A stretch of DNA of 64,000 nucleotides, taken from NCBI GenBank assembly GCA_910588245.1, contig CAJUQP010000008.1, forward strand, positions 1-64,000, given 5' to 3'. The position numbers and the translations under genes are program-made. The notes beneath the pieces were generated by a model. That model ran no database searches, was not told the DNA's origin, and saw nothing but the letters and a program-made list of their open reading frames with translations. The stretch's first letter is position 1. Every line of letters starts with the position of its first letter. Source of the stretch: an uncultured Muribaculaceae bacterium. Lineage in GTDB: Bacteria > Bacteroidota > Bacteroidia > Bacteroidales > Muribaculaceae. Shown here piece by piece: positions 45,677-54,725 of the stretch.

Positions 45677-48649
45677 ATGCAGAACAAAGGGTTTATCAGC
45701 ACCATTGCCGTCCTTTTGATCCTGATTTGCGGATTTTATATCTCCTTCTCGTTCGTGACTTCTCACTATGAGAAAAAGGCGGAGGAATATGCCGCGATGA
45801 TGGCCAAGACAAGCGACGTAACCAATGATGCCTACAAACAGAATCTGAAGCAATTCAACGACTCTATCGACAAAGAGAAGGTCTATCTCGGCTACACCTA
45901 CAACCAGGTGCGCAAGCTTGAGATCGGCATGGGCCTCGACCTCAAGGGAGGTATGAACGTAGTCCTGGAGATCTCCGTGCCCGACATCCTTCGTCAGTAT
46001 GCCTCCGGCGAGAGCCAGCTCAAGCAGATCAACGAAGCCATCTCCAAAGTAACGTCCCAGGGCGTCAAGGGAAGCGACCGCGAGTTCATCTCGAAATTCG
46101 CATCGCAGATCCAGCCCGGAGCCATGGCCGGCCTCTTCACCCGTGAGGGGGAATTCCTCGGCAAGCTGAAGAGCGGCTCATCCAACAGCGACGTAGTGGC
46201 CGCCCTTGAGAAGCAGGTAGACAGCCAGGTCGACGCCGCCTTCAACATTTTCCGCACACGTATCGACCAGTTCGGCGTCGTGGCCCCCAACATCCAGAAG
46301 CTTCAGGACAAGAGAGGACAGATCCTCCTCGAGCTTCCGGGCGTGAAAGAGCCCGAGCGTGTCACCGACCTCCTCAAATCATCGGCAAACCTGGAGTTCT
46401 TCGAAGTTTATAACTATAACGAGATCGCCAACGACCTCAACAGCTTCGCCATGGAGTGGGCCCGTCAGGACACGGTCAACCACACCAACCTCATCGAGCT
46501 CCTTGGCGGTCCTCAGCGTGCAGGAAGTCCTGTGATAGGCATCGTGACCCCGCAGAACCGTGCGCTCGTCGACAGCATCCTTTCCTCTCCTCTGGCCAAG
46601 CAGAAGCTCCCCAGCGACTTCTCAGCCGTATGGGAAGTGAAAGCCACCGATTTCCCCGTGCTTGACGCACAGGGCAACGTGATGAAGAAAGCCAACGGCG
46701 AAGACCGTACCACCTCCTATTGGCAGCTTGTGGCCCTCAAGGGTGAGGCAGCCCTCGAGGGTGACGCCGTGACATCGGCCACCAGCGAATATGACAATAT
46801 GCGCGGCAACACCGTGAACATGCGCATGAACGATGCCGGAGCACAGGCATGGGCCACACTGACACGCAACAACATCGGACGCCCCATAGCCATCGTGCTC
46901 GACAACAACGTATACTCCTATCCCAACGTGAACAACGAGATCACCGGCGGATCGTCGGAGATCACCGGCAAATTCACTCCCGAAGAGGCCAACGACCTCG
47001 CCAATGTGCTTAAGTCAGGCAAGATGAGCGCCAAGGTTGATGTGGTCAGCAACAACGTGATCGGTCCGAGCCTCGGCGCCGAGGCCGTGCAGCAGGGCTT
47101 CCTCTCATTCGTGGTGGCCATCATCCTGCTGATGATCTTCATGATCGCCATCTACGGTGTGATCCCCGGCCTCGTGGCTAACGTGGGACTTATACTCAAC
47201 CTCTACTTCACGCTCGGTATCCTCGCCTCCTTCCAGGCAGTGCTCACCCTCTCCGGCATCGCCGGTATCGTGCTCGCCCTGGGTATGGCGGTAGACGCCA
47301 ACGTGCTTATCTTCGAGCGCGCCAAGGAGGAGCTCGCCACAGGGAAGAAGCTCCGTCAGGCCATCTTCGAGGGCTACAGCAACGCCTTCTCCGCGATCTT
47401 CGACTCCAACCTCACCTCGGTGATCACCGGCGTGATCCTTCTTCTCTTCGGATCAGGCCCCATCAAGGGCTTCGCCACGACCCTGATCATCGGTCTGGTC
47501 TGCTCCTTCTTCACGGCCGTGTTCCTCACACGTCTCGCTTTCGACATCATCACCAAGAACGGCCGTTGCGCCGGCATGACATTCACAACCTCGCTAAGCC
47601 GCAATTTCCTTGCCAAGACCAAGATCAACTTCCTTGGCCAGTGGAAAGGCGCCGCAGCCGTATGGCTCTTCCTGATTGTGATCTCCATCGCCTCGCTCGT
47701 CATCCGCGGTATGAACCAGGGCATCGACTTCTCCGGAGGCCGCAACTATGTCGTGCAGTTTGACAAGGATGTCAATCCCCAGGATATACAGGCCCGTCTG
47801 CTCACACAGCTTCAGGAGGCTGCCGACGACAAGACAGTCAGCGTTGGCGTCATCACCATTGATGATCCCTCCAAGGTGCGCATCTCCACAAGCTATAAGA
47901 TCAATTCCGAGGAAGGTGACATAGAGAAAGAGATCACCGACCTCCTCTATCAGGGACTCCAGCCCGAGCTCACGGGAGCCGACGGCAAGGTGATGGATAA
48001 GACCGCCTTCACCGTGGCCGATGAGAGCCGAGGCATAATCTCGATCCAAAAAGTCGGTCCGTCGGTGGCCGACGACATGAAGGCGGATGCCTTCTGGGCA
48101 GTGGGCATCGCGGTTGTCTGCATGTTCCTCTACATTCTTCTGCGCTTCCGCAACATCGCCTTCTCAGTAGGCGCCGTTTGCGCCGTGGCTCTGACAGCGT
48201 TCCTCATCATTGGCTTCTACTCCATCTGCTGGGGCTTCCTCCCCTTCTCTATGGAAATCGACCAGTCGTTTATCGCCGCCGTGCTGACCATCATCGGTTA
48301 TCAGATCAATGATACGGTGGTTGTGTTCGACCGTGTGCGCGAGATGATGAAGCTATATCCGAAAGAAGACCGCTTCAAGACGTTCAACAAGTCGCTCAAC
48401 ACGACGCTGACCCGTACGATCATGACATCGGCATCGACGCTGCTTGTGCTTCTCTGCATCTTCTTCCTCGGCGGCGATACAATCCGCAGCTTCACATTCG
48501 CCATGATATTCGGTGTGGTTGTAGGTACGTTCTGCTCGCTCTACTGCGCTGCTCCGATCGCCTACAACATCGTGAAGGCCACGACCAAGAAACCGGCCGA
48601 CGACAACAACGGCAAGCCCGTGCTTGAGGGCAACCGCCGCTTCAGATAA
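45677..48649 (+). CDS. secDF: Protein translocase subunit SecDF (fused)
   Basis: A 990-residue fusion of SecD and SecF, the proton-driven helper of the Sec translocon in the inner membrane. The SecD part starts with a membrane helix (about 8-28) and has G-L-D-L-K-G-G-M, the large periplasmic P1 domain, and later A-L-G-M-A-V-D-A-N-V-L-I-F-E-R. The SecF part begins near 640, with G-I-D-F-S-G-G-R and I-G-Y-Q-I-N-D-T-V-V-V-F-D-R. Both D-containing transmembrane motifs needed for proton coupling are present. The fused form is the norm in Bacteroidetes. It is monocistronic, with a strong terminator at 48668-48705. Confidence 0.98.
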   Translation: MQNKGFISTIAVLLILICGFYISFSFVTSHYEKKAEEYAAMMAKTSDVTNDAYKQNLKQFNDSIDKEKVYLGYTYNQVRKLEIGMGLDLKGGMNVVLEISVPDILRQYASGESQLKQINEAISKVTSQGVKGSDREFISKFASQIQPGAMAGLFTREGEFLGKLKSGSSNSDVVAALEKQVDSQVDAAFNIFRTRIDQFGVVAPNIQKLQDKRGQILLELPGVKEPERVTDLLKSSANLEFFEVYNYNEIANDLNSFAMEWARQDTVNHTNLIELLGGPQRAGSPVIGIVTPQNRALVDSILSSPLAKQKLPSDFSAVWEVKATDFPVLDAQGNVMKKANGEDRTTSYWQLVALKGEAALEGDAVTSATSEYDNMRGNTVNMRMNDAGAQAWATLTRNNIGRPIAIVLDNNVYSYPNVNNEITGGSSEITGKFTPEEANDLANVLKSGKMSAKVDVVSNNVIGPSLGAEAVQQGFLSFVVAIILLMIFMIAIYGVIPGLVANVGLILNLYFTLGILASFQAVLTLSGIAGIVLALGMAVDANVLIFERAKEELATGKKLRQAIFEGYSNAFSAIFDSNLTSVITGVILLLFGSGPIKGFATTLIIGLVCSFFTAVFLTRLAFDIITKNGRCAGMTFTTSLSRNFLAKTKINFLGQWKGAAAVWLFLIVISIASLVIRGMNQGIDFSGGRNYVVQFDKDVNPQDIQARLLTQLQEAADDKTVSVGVITIDDPSKVRISTSYKINSEEGDIEKEITDLLYQGLQPELTGADGKVMDKTAFTVADESRGIISIQKVGPSVADDMKADAFWAVGIAVVCMFLYILLRFRNIAFSVGAVCAVALTAFLIIGFYSICWGFLPFSMEIDQSFIAAVLTIIGYQINDTVVVFDRVREMMKLYPKEDRFKTFNKSLNTTLTRTIMTSASTLLVLLCIFFLGGDTIRSFTFAMIFGVVVGTFCSLYCAAPIAYNIVKATTKKPADDNNGKPVLEGNRRFR

Positions 48650-48667
48650 TCGCAGGCTCATAATATA

Positions 48668-48705
48668 GAAAAGCTCCCTGCCGACCGCTCGGCAGGGAGC
48701 TTTTC
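48668..48705 (+). terminator. Terminator of secDF
   Basis: GAAAAGCTCCCTGCCGA (48668-48684) pairs perfectly with the segment 48689-48705; the A/T ends of the stem provide the T-tract TTTTC. Confidence 0.9.
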
Positions 48706-48790
48706 TATTCAGACAATTCATGATGTATAATCTCTGTTACCATGTCTGGGAAACAGAACAACGCGCATGAATCTGAATTATTAGAAGTTA

Positions 48791-48798
48791 TACATTTG
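48791..48798 (+). promoter_or_regulatory. -7 box of the secreted hypothetical gene
   Basis: TACATTTG, a TAnnTTTG match, about 79 bp before the ATG at 48877. Confidence 0.45.
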
Positions 48799-48876
48799 TA
48801 CGACTTCTTAATCAGTTATGAACCCTGATCAACGTTTTGAGGTTATAAGTATAAAAGAATCAAAACGAAAGTTACT

Positions 48877-49563
48877 ATGAAAGCGACTCTCCTTCAATAT
48901 ATTGTTCTCGCGGCGCTGACAGCCGCGTCTTTGCAGGCGAAGGCCGTGGCTCCGGCCGCACCGGAGGCAGGGGAGGCATCGACAACCTCAGCACCCGCTC
49001 CGGCACAGATTGACCTCACGGCTCCGGCCGCGGTCATGCCGCTTGAGCTCACCGCCATCGATCTCGTGACAAAAGTCTACGGGATGCTCGATACGAGCCT
49101 TTCCGAGAAAGAGGCGATCATGGAGGCCGGAGACCGCTTCCGACTGACACCCTCCGCCGACAGTATGGGCCTATGGCTCGATTCTGCCGACGGATACGTG
49201 GTCAGTTACTATGGACTGACACCGCCCATCAGTGCCGTGGCACATTTCGATGAGGGTGGCGCGAGCGACTTCAGCTATTTCTTCCTTTTCCCCTATTCCG
49301 CCGGTGAGCGCAGGAATGCCGACAGCGCACAATGCGTGTTTTGCGGCTATCTCCTCCAGGAAATGAACAATCTGGGACTGGTGGTGGGAGTGCCCGACGT
49401 GACAGATTCCATCTTTGAGGTGTTTGGCAGCTACAACGACAAATGGCTTAATATGCGTCTTGTGGAACAAGTCCACGATGATGAATCCGGGCTATTCGTA
49501 CTCATGCTCAATGTCGTGCCGGGAGCCTACACAGCGGCCGACGATATCCTCGCGATCAATTAG
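48877..49563 (+). CDS. Secreted protein of unknown function
   Basis: A 228-residue protein with a signal peptide (about 1-22, ending Q-A-K-A), then an Ala/Pro-rich linker (about 23-55: A-P-A-A-P-E-A-G-E and A-P-A-P-A) and a compact domain of about 170 residues. The domain has alternating beta-type segments and a pair of cysteines (C-V-F-C-G-Y) around 149-152. I recognise no family. It stands alone between secDF and a BspA-like gene, with its own -7 box. Codon use looks like the neighbours, so it is a real gene in my view, but no function is offered. Confidence 0.7.
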   Translation: MKATLLQYIVLAALTAASLQAKAVAPAAPEAGEASTTSAPAPAQIDLTAPAAVMPLELTAIDLVTKVYGMLDTSLSEKEAIMEAGDRFRLTPSADSMGLWLDSADGYVVSYYGLTPPISAVAHFDEGGASDFSYFFLFPYSAGERRNADSAQCVFCGYLLQEMNNLGLVVGVPDVTDSIFEVFGSYNDKWLNMRLVEQVHDDESGLFVLMLNVVPGAYTAADDILAIN

Positions 49564-49645
49564 CGACTGGCAATGCGCGATTGATAATCGAACACCTTAA
49601 GGAGGATCACTATCCATCCTCACGGCTACATGACTATCGGCAAAT

Positions 49646-50545
49646 TCATGGTTTAGGTTGGATAGATCGGAAAAGATGCCAGACGGGAGCCTGGCGATAA
49701 AGATTGAGGCTCCGTTGCGGCACATTTAGCCGGCAGCGTTCATACATGAAATCTTCCGAAGGATCAAACACCGGGCTTCCGCAGTCAAAAGTAGGGGGTG
49801 TGGCACTCATACAAGTTATGTCGGTCAGGTTGTGGCAGCCTATGAAAAGATATTCCCCCAACATCTTCTTGTTTGCCGGGAGAACTACGCTACGCAAAGC
49901 GGCACAATCTGAAAATGCGTACGACTCGAGCTCAGTCACCGACACTGGCACAACGACCCTTTCCAGACTCTCACAACGGCTGAACACATTGCTGCCTATG
50001 TGCGCCACTTCATCAGGGATTTCAATCTCGCGCAATGCTCCGCAATAAGCGAAAGCATGGCTTGAGATATCCTTCAGGTGAGCGGGGAGAGACACAGAGA
50101 CAAGTGAAGAATTCCACGCGCACATATAACGGGGGATGACACTCACCCGTCGCGGTATCACAAGCGACTTTAGGGCCACACATTCCCGGAAAGCCCCCTC
50201 CCCGATCGACTCAAGCGACTGAGGAAGCGACACGCTCTCCAGATTTCCGCAGCCAAGGAAAGCATATTCTCCGATGCTCTTCACCCCCTCGGGCACAACC
50301 ACCTTCCTGATATCCATTCTGTCGGCAAAAGCAAAGTCATCTATCGATGTCACACCTTGAGGTATGACAACTACTCCACCGTTATCTTCAACTGTATCTG
50401 TTTCCGAAGCTCCATCTGCAGTAGAAGCAATCCCATAGTTCGCCTGCAACGCCATCAAAGACAGGATCACTATCCTGACAACCCCTATATTTCTCATACA
50501 CATATTTCTTAAACACATATTTCTCATACACATTTTCAACTTCAT
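49646..50545 (-). CDS. Small BspA-like LRR_5 surface protein
   Basis: A protein of about 299 residues if started at the ATG at 50545 (M-K-L-K-M-C-M-R-N); the frame opens at 50674. A signal-like hydrophobic segment (V-V-R-I-V-I-L-S-L-M-A-L-Q-A) follows a three-fold M-C-(M/L)-R-N repeat, so several start codons are possible. About seven LRR_5 units (I-G-E-Y-A-F-L-G-C-G-N-L-E-S-V-S-L-P pattern) fill about 70-260. The end, with N-V-P-Q-R-S-L-N-L-Y-R-Q-A-P-V-W, is the same cap seen after the LRR block of the large M64 paralogues. BspA-type proteins bind host or bacterial surface molecules; the ligand here is unknown. Confidence 0.8.
   Translation of the reverse strand: MKLKMCMRNMCLRNMCMRNIGVVRIVILSLMALQANYGIASTADGASETDTVEDNGGVVVIPQGVTSIDDFAFADRMDIRKVVVPEGVKSIGEYAFLGCGNLESVSLPQSLESIGEGAFRECVALKSLVIPRRVSVIPRYMCAWNSSLVSVSLPAHLKDISSHAFAYCGALREIEIPDEVAHIGSNVFSRCESLERVVVPVSVTELESYAFSDCAALRSVVLPANKKMLGEYLFIGCHNLTDITCMSATPPTFDCGSPVFDPSEDFMYERCRLNVPQRSLNLYRQAPVWHLFRSIQPKP
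50489..50533 (-). repeat. Three 15-bp tandem repeats at a gene start
   Basis: Minus-strand units ATGTGT(A/T)(T/A)(G/A)AGAAAT repeat three times and encode M-C-(M/L)-R-N. Every unit offers an ATG, and copy number changes keep the frame. Confidence 0.75.
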
Positions 50546-50629
50546 AAAGTAAAAGTAACACTTTAATCCCATACCGCAAAAAAATATTGTAAAATGTGGC
50601 GGAGAAAAATCATGGATAAGGGAATGTCT

Positions 50630-50660
50630 TTTGCAGATCAATTGGAAATTACTATTTTTG
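50630..50660 (+). promoter_or_regulatory. Promoter of the first AAA/PDDEXK gene
   Basis: TTTG at 50630-50633 and TATTTTTG at 50653-50660, 19 bp apart, match the Bacteroidetes consensus. The ATG is 22 bp downstream. Confidence 0.7.
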
Positions 50661-50682
50661 CATAAAATAAACATCGATAGTC

Positions 50683-52245
50683 ATGGCAAGACAAAAATAT
50701 CCCGTCGGAGTGCAGACCTTCGAGAAACTTCGTCAGGAAAACTATATATACGTCGACAAGACAGCGCTCGTCTATGAACTGGCATGTCAGTCCGTCCCGA
50801 TATTCCTGTCGCGACCCAGAAGGTTCGGCAAGAGCCTGCTGCTCTCAACCATCGACGCTTATTTCAGCGGGCGACGCGAGCTTTTCAAGGGTCTTGCCAT
50901 CGAATCCCTCACTGACGACTGGCAACCCCATCCTGTCTTCCATCTCGACCTAAGCGGTTGCGCGTATCTTGACAAGGACAGCCTCGGGCGACACATCGAC
51001 ATGTATCTTGCGCGGTGGGAGAAGATCTACGGCGACGAGAACAGTGGACGTGACCTTAGCGGACGCTTCGCGAGTCTTTTGGCCGCGGCATCAGAGAAGA
51101 CGGGAAGAAAGGCTGTTGTGCTTATCGACGAATATGACAAGCCCCTTCTCGACACACTTAATGAAGACCGAAGGGAGATCCATTCCTATTATAAGGAAGT
51201 GCTCAGGGGTTTCTACGGATGCCTGAAAAGCAACGACCGGTATCTGAGGTTCGTGATGCTGTCCGGAGTGACGAAGTTCTCCCAGGTGAGCATCTTCAGC
51301 GGACTGAACAACCTCAAGGATATTTCCATGAGCCGGAAATACTCCACCATATGCGGAGTGACTCAGGAAGAGCTGGAGAGGGATCTCTCAGAGGGTATCC
51401 GTGAACTCGGGGAGGAATATGGCATGGACCGCGAAGAGACGATCAGCACTCTCAAGGAGCGTTATGTCGGCTATCATTTCGCCGCCGACCTCCGGGACGT
51501 ATATAATCCTTTCAGTCTGCTAAACGCTCTCGACAACTGCCAGCTCGGCAACTACTGGTTCCAGTCGGGGAATCCGAAGTTCTTGGCTGTCAGGCTTAAG
51601 GAGGATCATATCGACCTCCATGCCCTTCAGAAGAGCGTCGAGACCGGCACGAGACTTCAAGACCTCGACCTGGCCATGACCAATCCCGTGCCCCTCCTGT
51701 TCCAGACGGGTTATCTCACAATAAAGAGATATGACAGGGATTTCGACGAGTATTCCTTAGGATATCCCAACCGCGAGGTGAAGGAGAGCTTCCTGCGAAG
51801 TCTGGTGCCTTATTATGTGGAATATGATCGCGGCACATCATCATTCGACGTGAAGAGATTCGTTCAGGAGGTCAGAGGTGGCGACGTGGAGGCTTTCATG
51901 AAGCGTTTCCAGGCTCTTTTCGCCGGGTTCCCCTACGACCAGGTCGGTGACTGCGAACTGCACTACCACAACGTGATCTACCTCACCTTCGTGCTCATGG
52001 GATTCTACGTGCGCACCGAATACCGCACCAGCGACGGCCGCTGTGACGCCGTGGTGATGACCGATTCGCACATCTACATCTTCGAGTTCAAGTACAACCG
52101 CAGCGCCGAGGTGGCTATCCGTCAGATCGACGAGAAGGGCTACGCCCTCCCCTTCGCAGCAGATCCGCGCCAGCTCATAAAGATCGGCGTAAACTTCTCT
52201 TCCAAGACGCGCCGCATCGACGACGTGAAGATTGTTAAAGGTTAA
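50683..52245 (+). CDS. AAA-ATPase/PD-(D/E)XK nuclease family protein, copy 1
   Basis: A 520-residue protein of the AAA-ATPase_like (PF09820) plus PDDEXK_9 type, an abundant family in gut Bacteroidales. The start M-A-R-Q-K-Y-P-V-G-V-Q-T-F is characteristic. The P-loop is S-R-P-R-R-F-G-K-S (about 44-52), Walker B is V-V-L-I-D-E-Y-D-K-P. The C-terminal nuclease core is R-C-D-A-V-V-M-T-D-S-H-I-Y-I-F-E-F-K-Y (D...ExK). Roles in defence or mobile-element biology have been suggested for the family, but none is established. It has its own promoter. The copy 1.94 kb downstream is identical over two blocks and different in between. Confidence 0.92.
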   Translation: MARQKYPVGVQTFEKLRQENYIYVDKTALVYELACQSVPIFLSRPRRFGKSLLLSTIDAYFSGRRELFKGLAIESLTDDWQPHPVFHLDLSGCAYLDKDSLGRHIDMYLARWEKIYGDENSGRDLSGRFASLLAAASEKTGRKAVVLIDEYDKPLLDTLNEDRREIHSYYKEVLRGFYGCLKSNDRYLRFVMLSGVTKFSQVSIFSGLNNLKDISMSRKYSTICGVTQEELERDLSEGIRELGEEYGMDREETISTLKERYVGYHFAADLRDVYNPFSLLNALDNCQLGNYWFQSGNPKFLAVRLKEDHIDLHALQKSVETGTRLQDLDLAMTNPVPLLFQTGYLTIKRYDRDFDEYSLGYPNREVKESFLRSLVPYYVEYDRGTSSFDVKRFVQEVRGGDVEAFMKRFQALFAGFPYDQVGDCELHYHNVIYLTFVLMGFYVRTEYRTSDGRCDAVVMTDSHIYIFEFKYNRSAEVAIRQIDEKGYALPFAADPRQLIKIGVNFSSKTRRIDDVKIVKG

Positions 52246-52370
52246 AGCGTTAATGGTTAAAGGTTAAAGCATTAAAGGTTATAGCGTTAAAGCGTTAATG
52301 GTTAAAGGTTAAAGCATTAAAGGTTAAAGCGTTAATGGTTATAGCGTTAAGGATTGAAAATTAAAGCATT
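52246..52370. repeat. 15-bp minisatellite, array 1
   Basis: Imperfect tandem units of about 15 bp of the form TTAAAGGTTAAAGC(A/G) follow directly after the stop codon of copy 1. A second, longer array follows copy 2 (54188-54375). Confidence 0.75.
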
Positions 52371-52448
52371 AGGGAGTAAAGGGGATATGCGAGACGCGAA
52401 GAGGGGAAAGGAAAGGACTATCGGCAAAATCCGGTAAACAGATGCGTT

Positions 52449-52498
52449 AGCTATGGGACTGCGGCTTTCCAGCCGCAGCTGCCGTGCACAGTTGACAG
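52449..52498 (+). repeat. Dispersed hairpin repeat, copy 2
   Basis: Core TAGCTATGGGACTGCGGCTT, then CCAGCCGCAGCTGCCGTGCA. Same 8-bp stem and TTCC loop as at 25283 and 54460. Confidence 0.8.
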
Positions 52499-52575
52499 AC
52501 AGCCGACAATCCCCCTTACAGTGCCCGCAAGGTTCGCGGTGAAAAGGCAGGGAATGCATTAATCGGGACGCGGGA

Positions 52576-52606
52576 TTTGTTTTATGAGATAAATAAGTTA
52601 TCTTTG
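52576..52606 (+). promoter_or_regulatory. Promoter of the second AAA/PDDEXK gene
   Basis: TTTG at 52576-52579 and TATCTTTG at 52599-52606, spacer 19 bp; ATG at 52625. It differs in sequence from the copy-1 promoter, so the duplication did not include it or it has diverged. Confidence 0.7.
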
Positions 52607-52624
52607 CGTAAAAATCAGATAGTC

Positions 52625-54187
52625 ATGGCAAGACAAAAATATCCCGTCGGAGTGCAGACCTTCTCCGAGATAATCGAGGGAGGATACGTTTATATCGACA
52701 AGACAGATCTCGTTTACAGCCTTACCGAATCCGGCAAGTATATATTTCTGTCGCGACCCAGGAGGTTCGGCAAGAGCCTGCTGCTCTCCACCATCGACGC
52801 TTATTTCAGCGGGCGACGCGAGCTTTTCAAGGGTCTTGCCATCGAATCCCTCACTGACGACTGGCAACCCCATCCTGTCTTCCATCTCGACCTAAGCGGT
52901 TGCGCGTATCTTGACAAGGACAGCCTCGGGCGACACATCGACATGTATCTTGCGCGGTGGGAGAAGATCTACGGCGACGAGAACAGTGGACGTGACCTTA
53001 GCGGACGCTTCGCGAGTCTTTTGGCCGCGGCATCAGAGAAGACGGGAAGAAAGGCTGTTGTGCTTATCGACGAATATGACAAGCCCCTTCTCGACACACT
53101 TAATGAAGACCGAAGGGAGATCCATTCCTATTATAAGGAAGTGCTCAGGGGTTTCTACGGATGCCTGAAAAGCAACGACCGGTATCTGAGGTTCGTGATG
53201 CTGTCCGGAGTGACAAAGTTCTCACAGGTGAGCATCTTCAGCGGACTGAACAACCTCAGGGATATTTCGATGCTTGAAGGATACTCTACGATATGTGGCA
53301 TAACGCCGGATGAAATCAACGACCAACTGTTGGAGGGTGTCGATGAACTGGCCCGGAAATACGGGAAAGACCGCGCAGGTATGATGGCCATGCTTAAGGA
53401 TTATTACGACGGCTATCATTTCGCTGAGGATCTGAGTGATGTGTATAATCCTTATAGCCTCCTGACAGCACTTTATAACAATAAGCTCGGCAACTACTGG
53501 TTCCAGTCGGGGAATCCGCGGTTCCTTGTAACTCGCCTTAAGGAAGAAAACATTGATCTATACAGACTGCAGAAAAGTGTGGAGACAGGCACAAAACTTC
53601 AGGATATCGATCTGGTGATGGTCAATCCTTTGCCGCTGCTTTTTCAGAGCGGTTATCTCACCATCAAGGGATATGATATGGACTTCGATGAATACACTCT
53701 TGGATATCCCAATCGTGAAGTAAAGGAGAGCTTTTTGCGCAGTCTCGTGCCCTGTTACATTGAAGATGATAAGGGGATTTCTCCTTTCGATGTGAAGAGG
53801 TTTGTCCGGGAAGTTGAGGGTGGCGACGTGGAGGCCTTCATGAAGCGTTTCCAGGCTCTTTTCGCCGGGTTCCCCTACGACCAGGTCGGTGACTGCGAAC
53901 TGCACTACCACAACGTGATCTACCTCACCTTCGTGCTCATGGGATTCTACGTGCGCACCGAATACCGCACGAGCGACGGCCGCTGTGACGCCGTGGTGAT
54001 GACCGATACGCACATCTACATCTTCGAGTTCAAGTACAACCGCAGCGCCGAGGAGGCGATCCGTCAGATCGACGAGAAGGGTTACGCCCTCCCTTTCGCA
54101 GCAGATCCGCGCCAGCTCATAAAGATCGGCGTAAACTTCTCTTCCGAGACGCGCCGCATCGACGACGTGAAGATTGTTAAAGGCTAA
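52625..54187 (+). CDS. AAA-ATPase/PD-(D/E)XK nuclease family protein, copy 2
   Basis: A 520-residue paralogue from the ATG at 52625 (frame opens at 52577). Same P-loop, Walker B and C-terminal nuclease core as copy 1. About 52755-53264 and 53821-54187 are almost identical to copy 1 at an offset of exactly 1942 bp, while the first 130 bp and the middle (about 53270-53820) differ clearly. The middle is where the two would differ in partner or target recognition. The pattern points to a tandem duplication followed by local gene conversion, or to exchange of a central cassette. It has its own promoter and is followed by a minisatellite. Confidence 0.92.
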   Translation: MARQKYPVGVQTFSEIIEGGYVYIDKTDLVYSLTESGKYIFLSRPRRFGKSLLLSTIDAYFSGRRELFKGLAIESLTDDWQPHPVFHLDLSGCAYLDKDSLGRHIDMYLARWEKIYGDENSGRDLSGRFASLLAAASEKTGRKAVVLIDEYDKPLLDTLNEDRREIHSYYKEVLRGFYGCLKSNDRYLRFVMLSGVTKFSQVSIFSGLNNLRDISMLEGYSTICGITPDEINDQLLEGVDELARKYGKDRAGMMAMLKDYYDGYHFAEDLSDVYNPYSLLTALYNNKLGNYWFQSGNPRFLVTRLKEENIDLYRLQKSVETGTKLQDIDLVMVNPLPLLFQSGYLTIKGYDMDFDEYTLGYPNREVKESFLRSLVPCYIEDDKGISPFDVKRFVREVEGGDVEAFMKRFQALFAGFPYDQVGDCELHYHNVIYLTFVLMGFYVRTEYRTSDGRCDAVVMTDTHIYIFEFKYNRSAEEAIRQIDEKGYALPFAADPRQLIKIGVNFSSETRRIDDVKIVKG

Positions 54188-54375
54188 AGCGTTAATGGTT
54201 AAAGGTTAAAGCGTTAAAGGTTATAGCATTAAAGGTTAAAGCATTAAAGGTTAAAGCATTAAAGGTTAAAGTATTAAAGGTTAAAGCGTTAAAGATTATA
54301 GCGTTAAAGGTTATAGCGTTAAAGGTTATAGCGTTAAAGGTTAAAGAGTTAAAGGTTAAAGAGTTAAGGATTGAA
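54188..54375. repeat. 15-bp minisatellite, array 2
   Basis: About twelve imperfect units, such as AAAGGTTAAAGCATT and AAAGGTTATAGCGTT. No spacer structure, so not CRISPR. A single similar unit is at 63544-63562. Confidence 0.75.
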
Positions 54376-54459
54376 GATTAAAGGATTAGGGATTAAAGGG
54401 GATATGCGAGACGCGAAGAGGGGAAAGGTCTACCGGCAAAATCCGGTAAACAGATGCGT

Positions 54460-54511
54460 TAGCTATGGGACTGCGGCTTTCCAGCCGCAGTTGCCGTGCA
54501 CAGCTGACAAA
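54460..54511 (+). repeat. Dispersed hairpin repeat, copy 3
   Basis: TAGCTATGGGACTGCGGCTT followed by CCAGCCGCAGTTGCCGTGCA; same hairpin as the other two copies, and the preceding 60 bp also match copy 2. Confidence 0.8.
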
Positions 54512-54725
54512 ACCGCAAAAGATTTCCCACAAAGATTGTAAAGTTCGCGCATAAGGGTGAAAAGTGAAGAACTAAGAGGGAAAAAACTGTGTGACTTAAA
54601 AGCATCTTATCTTAATTATCTGCGAAACAAAAAATACAAAACTAAAGAAATAGAATAGGATTCCTCTGAAAGAGAAGTCTTTATCAATCCATCTTTCAAC
54701 GACTTAATAATTGAGAATAACAGTA

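Larger units (their letters stand above)
52246..52624. other. Intergenic region with minisatellite, dispersed repeat and promoter
   Basis: No gene. Minisatellite (52246-52370), a short conserved stretch, the hairpin repeat (52449-52498) and the promoter of copy 2 (52576-52606). Confidence 0.6.

Noticed and set aside
50683..54187. Transposon or insertion sequence
   Set aside because: The two genes are AAA/PDDEXK family members, not transposases; no terminal inverted repeats or target duplications were seen around the tandem copies.
54188..54375. CRISPR array or attachment site
   Set aside because: Simple 15-bp AT-rich minisatellite with no unique spacers; no integrase nearby.
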